From contig JASEVX010000033.1 of NCBI GenBank assembly GCA_031761405.1, positions 614,522 through 678,521 on the forward strand: a stretch of 64,000 nt of DNA. Reading direction: 5' to 3'. The notes under the pieces were generated by a model that saw only the letters and a program-made list of their open reading frames with translations, searched no databases and was not told the origin of the DNA. The position numbers and the translations under genes are program-made. Origin of the DNA: Serripes groenlandicus (lineage: Eukaryota > Mollusca > Bivalvia > Cardiida > Cardiidae). Positions 37,001 to 49,000 of the stretch are shown one piece after another; the first letter of the stretch is position 1; the number at the start of each line of letters is the position of its first letter.

Positions 37001-40000
37001 AACGTGCAATTTCTCCTTTTGAAACAATGTTTTCCGCTTTTACCACTTTTCGTCATAGGTTATCCATTCAATTATAGAGTTTTTCTATTTTTTGACAAAA
37101 TATGTTCAAAGTCGTTTGCTGCAGAATTGTCGTATGAGGGAAAGGGTTAAGAAATGAACATGAATATGCATTTAATCATGATTTCTGAAAGTGATTTATC
37201 CATTCCCCGATACAAACAGATATTTGATACTTTTGCAGCAGATAAAACAATTTCTTCTTTTCCCAAATTGTTTCATCTGTGTATAATATGACCATTTATT
37301 TCCACAGTATGAACAACAGATATCATAGAAAAGCTTTTATTGGTTTTCCTGTAGCGTAGTATGGCATCAAATCAACTTACATCTGGCCGAGGAAATTTGA
37401 ACCACCGTCACCAAAACATACATTCATAAATAGGTCACCAAACATGTATTCACTTCTTGGAACAGTGAATGGAACAAGCTGGAAAACAACAACAATGAAC
37501 ATCATTATCCCTTTCCCTCATATAGACGCTTTCTGACGCCTCTGCAGCAAAATGTGCAATTTCTCCTTTTGCCACAATGTTTTCCACTTTTTGTCATAGG
37601 TTATCCATTTAATTATAGAGATTTTCTATGTTATGACAAAATATGTTCAATGTCGTCTGCTGCAGAATTGTCGTATGAGGGAAAGGGTTAAATAATTATA
37701 TATGATCTTGAGCCACACAATCCATTCCCAATTGTATTCTGATGCATCGGCAGCAGCATCTTCGCAAGCCAAGTGTAATTTGTCCATTACATTACCACAA
37801 TTACTTATGGGAATGCTAATGTACGAAGAAGTCTCGGCTAGTGAAGATGCGGCAGCAGATACTTTTGAAAACATTGTGGCAAAAGGAGAAATTGCTCATA
37901 ATGAGCAATTTCTTTTGCCATAGAGTTTTTTAACTCTATATAATAACAAGAGAACCGCGTACAGCACAGATGCTCGACTGATAGAAAACAGAAAAAACAA
38001 GATGTGTTTGTGAAACACTGATGCCCCCCAATGGCAACATCTTGGTCAAAGGTCAAGGTCGCCAGGTCAAAAATGTTGGTACTGACAGAAAGGTCATGTC
38101 ACAAGGAATACACATGTGAAATATGGTAGCCGTACCTGTTATGGTTGAAAAGTAGTCCTCAAGGTTAAAGTTTTTTTTCGAGAATGGCAACATCTAGGTC
38201 AAAGGTCAAGGTGGCAAGGTGAAAATTTTGGTAGTGACAGAAAGGTCATGTCACAAGGTATACACATGTGAAATATGGTAGCCGTACCTGTTATGGTTCA
38301 AAAGTAGTCGCCAAGGTTAAAGTTTTTATCGAGAATGGCAACATCTAGGTCAACGGTCAAGGTCGCAAGGTGAAAAAGTTTGGTACTGACAGAAAGGTCA
38401 TGTCACAAGGTATACACATGTGAAATATGGTAGCCTTACCTGTTATGGTTCAAAAGTAGTGGGGAAGGTTAAAAAAAAAATTGAGAATGGCAACATCTAG
38501 GTCAAAGGTCAAGGTCGCAAGGTCAAAAATGTTGGTACTGACAGAAAGGTCATGTCACAAGGAATACACATGTGAAATATGGTAGCCGTATCTGTTATGG
38601 TTCAAAAGTAATGGCCAAGGTTAAAGTTTTTTTCGAGAATGGCAACATCTAGGTCAAAGGTCAAGGTCGCAAGGTCAAAAATGTTGGTACTGACAGAAAG
38701 GTCATGTCACAAGGAATACACATGTGAAATATGGTAGCCGTACCTGTTAGGGTTCAAAAGTAATGGCCAAGGTTAAAGTTTTTTTCGAGAATGGCAACAT
38801 CTATGTCAAAGGTCAAGGTCGCAAGGTCAAACATTTTGGTACTGACAGAAAGGTAATGTCACAAGGAATACACATGTGAAATATGGTAGCCGTACCTGTT
38901 ATGGTTCAAAAGTAGTGGTCAAGGTTAAAGTTTTTTTTGTGCAGACAGACAGACAGACAGGCCAAAAACTATATGCCCCCCGAATCGGAGATTCCGGGGG
39001 GGGGCATAAAAAAGCTGAGCTAAACAAAAAACCTTAACCGGACGACCACGCCGCCACCGACGCCAGAGTCATAACAATAGCTCTCGTTTTTTCAAAAGTT
39101 GAGCTAATAAAACCCTGATTTTATGTTTTTTTTTTACATTTTTGCCAATATGTTTTTGAGTTGTCTACTGCAGATTCATTGTATGTGGGAAGTGATTAAA
39201 GCAACAACAATATAGGAGAAGAGTGGTTAGTGCTTTGTTACCCTTTTGAACAAAAAACAAATATGCAGCAGTCAACTTAGTAAACTATTTGCAGAATATC
39301 TCTATCAAATAAAACGTCTGAAAGAATGTTGGCCATGCTGAGGTTCAAACTCAAAACCCCTGGATTGACAGCCTGCGTCATTTCCAATTGAGCATGGCAA
39401 ATATGTCAAAACAGTAATAGTTAATGAAAAAGGAATTTCTTATGAAATATTGTACAGTAAGTCAAAACAATACTTCATCATAAAGAAACCATTATATGTA
39501 AGATTTCATATTGAGCTGTAACTCACAACAATATAAATTTTAATAAACTATAACCATAATAATGATTAACAAGAGCTGTCCGCAAGACAGCATGCTCAAC
39601 TTTTTGGCCATTTGATACTATACTACAGTTGTTACTGAGCTAGTAGCTAGTAAAGTACTACACATCAAGTTCGATAAGTCTTGTTTGAATAGCATCTGCT
39701 GTTTGTGAGAAAAGGCCTTGCATGCACAACTTTAACGCAAATTTCTAACTTCAACAAGTGCCATAATTTATAATAAATTCAGTCAGGAGTTACCTTACCT
39801 GATTGTTTGTTAACTTTAAAGACTATATTGAAGTTTTAAATCAATTCCTGAGTGGTTAATTAAATATGTGCCCGATAGAACCATGCATGCAAAACTTTAA
39901 CCAAATTTTCAAAGTCAAACATGGGCCGTTATTTGTACTAAATTCATACTAGAGTTATCTAACTTGACTGTCTGACACCCCTGAAGACATGAATGAAGTT

Positions 40001-43000
40001 ACAAGTCAATATCATTAGTGGTAACTGAGATATTTCCATGATAGTACCTTGCATGCAAAACTTTAACCAAACTTTCTAAGTCCAAAAAGGGGCATAATTG
40101 TGTCAAAATCTGATGTAGAGTTGGACTTGTCCTGCAAGGTCATTTGATTATGTCCAATACTTGTGTGAAGTTTTAAAGCAATCCCATGAGTGGTTACTGA
40201 GATATGTGAATTATTATAATACCTTGCATGCAAAACTTTAACATGATTTTCAAAGTCCAACGAGGGCCATAATGTGTACTATATTCATACAAGAGTTAAC
40301 TAACTTGACTGTCTGACACCCCTGAAGACATGAATAAAGTTTCAAGTCAATATCTTTAGTGTTAACTGAGATATGTCCATGATAGTACCTTGCATGCAAA
40401 ACTTTAACCAAAGCTGCAATGCCGAAGCGGACGCACAAGTGACTGTAATAACTCTCCATATACTTTGAATAGTCGAGCTAAAAATATTGAAAACATTTTA
40501 GATATTTTACTAATATAACATGCACATGACGGTTTTAACCATCTGCCTGGCAAGCCTAATTCTTTTCTATTTGAAGATGCATTTTGATGCATATGAAGAA
40601 GACAACTTTTGAAAACATTTCGGCACAAGGTGAAATTTGCTTTAAGTGAGCAATTTCCTCCTTCGCCAAAATGTTTTCAGCTATTTCAAATAATTATATT
40701 TTCATTATTAATAGAGATTTTCTATATTTTGACAACAAGAGGGCCATGATGGCCCTGGAATCGCTCACCTGATTTTTTTTTTCACTTTAGCTATATAAGC
40801 CCCGCCATCTGGCGGGCATAGTTTCAAACCAATCAACTTGGCTTTAAGGAATCTGATAGATTTGTTTGTTTGTTTGGAGTTTAACGCCGCTTTCAACAGC
40901 TTTGGTCATATCACGGCGGTCAGTGCACCTACCCATGTTTTCCTGGCTTTCCCACACCAATACTTACACAACATTCTTTCGAAGCCACTGACTACTTTCT
41001 CACATAGATCAGAGGTGAGAGGCAATTGAAAAATCGCCCGAAAGAATGTCGCCGCAACCGGGTATCGAACCCGTGACCTCCAGATCACGGGAATCTGATA
41101 GAGGGTCACCCTAGGAACATTTCTACAAAATTATTTGAAAATCGGCCTGACACTTTTGAAGGAGAAGATTTTTTAAGTTTTCACTATAGCAATAAAAGGC
41201 AAAATAGCCCCGCCCCCTGGCGACCATGTTTTTTGACCAATCAACATGGCTTGAAGGAATCTGATAGAGGGTCATCCAAGGAACATTTCTACAAAATTAT
41301 TTGAAAATCGGCCCGACACTTTTGGAGGAGAAGATTTTTTAAGTTTGCACTATAGCTATATAAGGCAAAAAAGCCCCGCCCCCCCTGGCGGCCATGATTT
41401 TCGACCAATCAACATGGCTTAAAGGAATCTGATAGCGGGTCATCCAAGGAATATTTCTATAAAATTATTTGAAAATCGGCCTGACACTTTTGGAGGAGAA
41501 GATTTTTTAAGTTTTCACTATAGCCATATAAGGTAAAAAAGCCCCGCCCCCCTGGCGGCCATGTTTTTCGACCAATCAACATGGCTTCAAGGAATCTGAT
41601 AGAGAGTCACCCAAGGAACATTTCTACAAAATAAGTTCAAAATCTGCCAACCAGTTAGGGAGAAGTAGAATTTTGAAGTTTTTTTCGTTTCGTTGCCATG
41701 GAAACCAGAATTCTGCATGGATCCCAAAAATTTGAAGGAATTCTGGTGAGGTCATTGAGAGGATGCTTTCTGTGAAGTTTCATCCCAATTGACCCACCGG
41801 TTACTGAGGAGAAGATGTTGAAGATTTTTTAAGTTTGCACTATAACCATAAAAGGCAAAATAGCCCCGCCCCCTGGCGGCCATGTTTTTGACCAATCAAC
41901 ATGACTTGAAGGAATCTGATAGAGGGTCACCCAAGGAACATTTCTACAAATTTATTTGAAAATCGGCCTGACACTTTTGGAGAAGAAGATTTTTTAAGTT
42001 TGCACTATAGCCATATAAGGAAAAATAGCCCCGCCCCCCCTGGCGGCCATGTTTTTCGACCAATCAACATGGCTTGAAGGAATCTGATAGGAGGTCACCC
42101 GAGGAACATTTCTACAAAATTATTTGAAAATCGGCCTGACACTTTCGGAGGAGAAGATTTTTTAAGAATTTTGAAGTTTTTTCATTTCGTTGCCATGGAA
42201 ACCAGAATTCTGTATAGATCCCGAAAATTTTAAGGAATTCTGGTGAGGACATTGAGAGGATGCTTTCTGTGAAGTTTCATCCCAGTTGACCCACCGGTTA
42301 CAGAGGAGAAAATGTTGACGGACGACGGACGACGGATGCCGGGCGATCACAATAACTCACCTTGAGCACTTCGTGCACAGGTGAGCTAAAAAGTTAACAA
42401 AGTTGTCTGCTGCAGAAAAGTTGAAACTTTAATGTTAAGAATATCTGATGAAAAAGGGAAACATCTGGAAATTTTGAAGATATTTTTTATAAAGTTGTCT
42501 TCCATAACAGTGTTTAACCCTTTCCCACATACAGGCACTTTCAGACGCTTCAGACTACTTTTGAAAATATTGTGACAAAAGGAGAATTGCTCAAAAACAA
42601 GTAATTTCACCTTTTACCACAATGTTTTCAACTATTTCAGTAATTACACTGTCAGTTATGACATCTTCTGCAGATTTGTTTTATGTGGGAAAGAGTTATT
42701 TTTAAAACTACAGTGATGACACAAACATACATACAGTGTGGCCCATTTTTTCTAATGCTGTTTTCGCTTCCAGGACAGCCCTTACTACTCCAGGTATAGC
42801 TTTAACATTGCCATCATCTATATAGTAACCTATCCGTAATCGGGTCGTTGAATCATAAATCTAAAAAGAAAATGATAATTCATATAGTTCAGCTCTACCT
42901 AATTAACCCTTTCCCTCATATAGACGCTTTCTGACGCCTCTGCAGCAGACGGCTTTTTGAAAACATAGTGACAAAAGAAGAAATTGCACAAAACGTGCAA

Positions 43001-46000
43001 TTTTTCCTTTTGCCACAATGTTTTCCACTTTTTGTCATAGGTTATCCATTCAATTATGGAGATTTTCTATGTTTTGACAAAATACGTTCAAAGTCGTCTG
43101 CTGCAGAATTGGCGTATGAGGGAAAGGGTTAATTATACATAATAAGTGAAACAAGTTTATGTCGTATTGCAAGCAATACAAAAGTCCCCTACCGGGCGAG
43201 GACAGCACATTGTGTATTGTATGTACATTTTTGGACAAAAACAGCAATGTACTGCATATATTTTGGATACAGTCCTATCAAACATTTCTCATTTCGACCT
43301 TAGACCTGCAAGTTTGGCCTTGACCTTTGATGTACAGGCCTGTGTCTTGTGGGCCACATGTCACCTCATCATGGTGAACATGTGTGCCCAGTAACTTAGG
43401 AATTCTATGATGCATGATTTCTCATTTCGATCTTTGACCTCCAAGTGTGATCTTGACCTTTAAGGTACAGGCCTGTGTCTTGTGGGCCACATGTCACCTC
43501 ATCATGGTGAACATGTGTGCCCAGTAACTTCGGAATCCTATGATGCATGGTTGGGATGTAAGCCGTACAAGGTACAGTCCTATCAAACAGTACTCATTTT
43601 GACCTTTGACCTTTGAGGAACAGACTTGTGTCCTGTGTGCCACATGTCAACTAATCATGGTGGTCATGAGTGCCCAGTAACTTGGGAATCCTATGATGCA
43701 TGGTCGTGATGTGGGCCGGACAAGGTAGTCCTATGAAAGAGTATTCATTTTGAAGTTTGGTGTGACCATGACTTTTGAGGTACATGCCTGGTTCTTGAGC
43801 GAAACACGCAGCCTTATTATGGTGAATGTTTGTGCCAAGTTTCTTGGAAATCCTATGATGGATGGTTAAGATGCAGGCCGGACAAGGTTAGGTGGGACTG
43901 ATGGACTGACAGACAGACAGAATCGACCAAACCTATAGTCCCCAAACCCGTCTCTGACCGTTAGTGGACTAACAAGCTTTCATTAATCTTTATCTATGTC
44001 TGCTTCATGAGGACTTGTGCGGGATGGGTGAACAAAACCTAAATGCAAAGCTCTCTAATCACTGGATTCAAAACCGGGACACTCCACCCCTTCCTTCCAC
44101 AGTAATTGTGATCATTGATATGAATTGTTCTATAAAAGAACCAATCATAGGGAATTTGCTAACATTGAAGATCCAGAAAAACTGATCTGGCTCTGCGCTT
44201 TTTACCTTTTATTATCCCTTTCCCACATACAACAAATCTGCAGCAGACGACTGAAAACATCTCGGCAAAACTATTGCATATCTCTATAAATAAAAGTATA
44301 AATATTGAATAGGGTTGAAAACATTGTGGCAGCAGGAGAAATTGCTCTGACAGCAAGTTCTTCAAAACAAGCAATTTCTCCATATTTTTTAGCAGACATT
44401 TTTAAAACTGTCTGCTGCAAATTTGTTACATGTGGGAAAGCGTTAAAGAAACATCAGTCAAATATTTTGCATTTGGATCTGAAACAATGGCCTCCCATGC
44501 ATTTAACCCTTTCCCTCATTCGCCAAATCTGCAGCAGATGACTTTGATCATTTTTTGTCAAAAAAATAGAAAATCTCTATAATTGAATGGATAACCTATG
44601 ACTAAAAGTGGAAAACATTGAGGCAAAAGGAGAAATTGCTTGTTTTGAACAATTTCTTCTTTTGTCACTATGTTTTCAAAAAGCCGACTGCTGCAGAGGC
44701 GTCAGAAAGCATCTGTATGAGGAAAAGGGTTAAAGCATACAACCTTGGTAATGTCATAAATACATAATCTATCAGGTAGACAGTTAAGGACTTGCTTTCA
44801 GCACTTTCCCACTTGTAAACATTTCTTCCTTTTGCCATAATGTTTTTGAATTTATTCAATAATTATACTTTCATTTATAGAAATTTGTCATATTCATAAA
44901 AAATGTTGCCTTTGTATTATATGTTGCATGCGAGAAATGGTTTAACAGATAAAACAGAAACCTGGTTTCTAAAAGGGATAGGCGGTACTTCAGGGTCCAG
45001 TTCAAAATGGTATGGACACAACACGGCACGCATAGTCTCCACAAGTGTGTCAACATCTCTACTCATTGGCCCACAGGTTGGCATAACTGAAATACAAACA
45101 AGAAACCGCTGAAGACGGTAAGGCCGGATTGTCGGCAATTTGACCTTGAAAATCGACAATCCAAGGTCAAGGTCAAAGTAACCATAGAAATCAATAGAAC
45201 TTGTTACTGGTTACCTTCAGGCAAAGTTTCAAGTTTGTAACCCTTTTCAGTGCTGAGATTTTGCCTCAACCTGAAACTTTAACCAAAATGTTGACGGACA
45301 GACAGACGGGCGGACATCGCCAATCTATAGACCGGAATTGCTAGAGCAATCCGGCCAAAAATAATCCTGGGTTTCGAACCTTTCCCTTGTACGTGTAACT
45401 GTCACCTTTTAAACACCTCTCTCAAATTTGCAGCAGATAAATTTCAAAACCATTGTAAGAGAGGAAAAGGAGTAAAATGCTCATATTAGAAAAATATTAA
45501 TTCCTTTTTGTCACAATGTTTTTAACTCTATTCAATGATTATACTTTCATTCATTTACTATCATTTTGCCTAGATGTTTTCAAAGTCGTCTGCTCAAGAT
45601 TGTGTTGTATGTGGCAAAGGTTTAACCATTTCCCACATACTTTAATAAATCTACAGCAGATGACTTTGAAAACATCTAGGCAAAAACAAAAGTTGTCCGT
45701 TTTAAATTATATACTCCAGGAAAGAACATTACACCTTAAAGTAGAAAACATTGTTGGAAAATGAAACATAGATATTTTAGAGCAATCTCTTCTTTCAACA
45801 GATGGTTTTTCAGAGTGGTAAATTTTCTGTAAAATGGTAACAACATTTCTTCTCAATAAATGCAGTTTGAACTAACCCTTTCCCTCATATAGACGCTTTC
45901 TGACGCCTCTGCAGCAGACGGCTTTTTGAAAACATAGTGACAAAAGAAGAAATTGCACAAGACGTGCAATTTCTCCTTTTGACACAATGTTTTCCACTTT

Positions 46001-49000
46001 TTGTTATAGGTTATCCATTCAATTATGGAGATTTTCTATGTTTTGATAAAATACGTTCAAAGTCGTCTGCTGCGGAATTGTCGTATGAGGGAAAGGGCTA
46101 ATCGAAAACTATCAGTTGAATTTTAAAACATTGTGGGAAACCGAGTAACCTTTTATTCCCCGAGTGCTTTCTCCTTTTATCCCAATGTTAACCAATATTA
46201 CTGCTGTGGATGCATCAAAAGGCATCTACATGTGATAAAGAGTTAACCCTTTCCCACATGTTGACGCTTTCTGACGCCTCTGGAGCAGACGACTTTTGAA
46301 AACACTCTTGCAAAAGGAGAAATTGCGCATGATGAGCAATTTCTCCATTTGCCACAATGTTTTTGACTCTATTAACCCTTTCCCTCATATAGACGCTTTC
46401 TGATGCTTCTGCAGCAGACAGCTTTTTGAAAACATACTAAAAAAAGAAGAAATTGCACAAAACGTTTAATTTCTCCTTTTGTCACAATGTTTTCCACTTT
46501 TAGTCATAGGTTATCCATTCAATTATAGAGATTTTCCATTATTTGACAAATTATGTTCAAAGTCGTCTGCTGCAGAATTGTCGTATGAGTGAAAAGGTTA
46601 AATGTCAGTATGTTTCCAAAGTCATCTGCTGCAGATTTGTAATACGTGGGAAAGGGTTAACAACCTACGAAGGTATGTGGACAAGGATCAATGGAGGAGA
46701 CACATTTAGCACTTACTCAAGGTTTGTCCTGTAACTAGCTCTTCAGTTGTCTTGTTGCTGAAATAAATTATATGATAGTATTAAAAGTTAACCATTTCCC
46801 ACATATAACAAATCTGGAGCAGACGATATTGAAAAACCCTTAGCAAAAATACAGCAAATCTCTAAAAAGGAATGTATATTTATCGGAAAACAATAGGAGA
46901 AATTGCTTGTTTTGAGCAAATTTTCCCTTTGTCAAAATGATTTCAAAAGTCACCTGGTGCAAAAGCGTCAGAAATCGACTATATGTGGGAAAGGGTTAAA
47001 GTAAATAATATACTAGATTTCGTTTTAATATTGGGGGGGGGGGGGGGGGGGGGGGGGGTATTTTTCAATTAAAAATTAAAATTGGTCATCAAAAAATAAT
47101 AACAATTTGATAGGTGCTACCCTAATAATTGCTGGTCGTTCATTTAACACCGACGTTTTTTCAAGGAACACTCCCTATTAAATAAAAATCTCAATTTGTA
47201 TAAATTAATATATTGTCATAATAATTACAATCATTTACACAAAGGTCAGAATCAGGTTCATTTTGTTGAGTAATACTTATGACGGAACAACTTAAGAAAC
47301 ATTTCTTCAAAATTATTTGAATATCGGCCTGACACTTTCGGAGAAGAAGATTTTTTAAGTTTTCACTATAGCCATATAAGGCAAAATAACCCCGCCCTCC
47401 TGGCGGCCATGTTTTTCGAACAATCAACATGGCTTGAACGAATCTGATAGAGGGTCATCCAAGGAACATTTCTACAAAATTATTTGAAAATCTGCCAACC
47501 AGTTTGGGAGAAGAAGAATTTTGAAGTTTTTTTCATTTCGTTGCCATGGAAACCAGAATTCTGCATGGATCCCAAATATTTGAAGGAAATCTGGTGAGGT
47601 CATTGAGAGGATGCTTTCTGTGAAGTTTCATCCCAATTGACCCACTGGTTACTGAGGAGAAGAAGTTGCCGGACGCCGGACGAAGCACGCCGTACAAAAG
47701 GCGATCACAATAACTCACCTTGAGCAAAGCTCAGGTGAGCTAAAAATAAGATAATTCCAAGACTTACCTTAAACGCCCAGTTGTGGGCTTCAAACAATAA
47801 ACTCCACAAGAATTACTGGGTATTCTCAAACTCCCCCCTATATCAGAACCCCAACCAAGTATTGATGACTCAGCCGCTAACATAGCCCCTTCACCACCTG
47901 AAGACCCTCCTGGGCCCCTCTTTCTGTTATGAGGATTAACAGTAGTTCCATATATTGGATTTGAGCACTCATAGCTGGAAATATTAGGAAAAAAATCTAT
48001 TCAATGTATTATTGATTGCAAATGCAGAGGTCCAGATAAGGAGAGGTATTCAGCTCTTATTATTAATGTAAACCCTATATTGTGGGTACTTAAAAGAATT
48101 ATCTCATGATTCTTTTAAGTACCCACAGCATAGGGTTAGAGGGTCAAATAAGGATTTTAGAACATGCAAAACGCCCCTCTGAAATGACTGACATTGTAAC
48201 TGTTGCCACTGACCAATTTACCTTTTCCAACATACAACAAATCTTCAGCAGATGACTTCGAAATTGTATAGTCAAAACAGTAAACAATATGGAAAATAAT
48301 TTTAAATGAAAGTATATTTCTTGTTTAGAGTTTATAACATTGGGACAAAATGAGAAAGGGCTCATTATGAGTCAATTCTCCTTTTGCCATGATGTTTCCA
48401 AAAGTCATATGTTACAGAGGTGTTAGAAAGCATCTATATGTGGGAAAGGGATAACAATCACAAATGGCAATCTAATAAAATAATTCTGTATAATCTGCCA
48501 ATTGTTTCCTTTAATAGAGACAACTGCAGCAGGTAAGTTTTGAAAACTATGTTGGAAAAGGAGAAATTGCATCTTTTCATTATTTTAAACTTAATACTTC
48601 ATAATGCTTTCAAAGATATCATGTCAGGTAAATGTCATGTCAGGTAAATGGTTTGCCTTTTCCCAGATACAAAAAATCCGCAGCAGACGACATTGGAAAC
48701 ATCTAGGTAAACATGTGGGTCTTCTCTTTAACCTTGACCCACGTAGACACACTCTGACGCCTCTGCAGCAGACGACTTTTGAAAACAGTGTGCCGAAAGA
48801 AGAAATTGCTCAAAACAAGCAATTTCTCATATTGACACAATGTTTTTGACTCAATAAGAATGTCTTCATTTAGGGAGATTTTCCATATTTTTGAGAAGAA
48901 ATTTTTAAAGTCGTCTGCTGCAGATTTGTTGTATGTGGGAAAGGTTTAAGTGAAAGAATAATTATTGAATTGAGTTGGAAACATTATGGCAAATGGAGCA

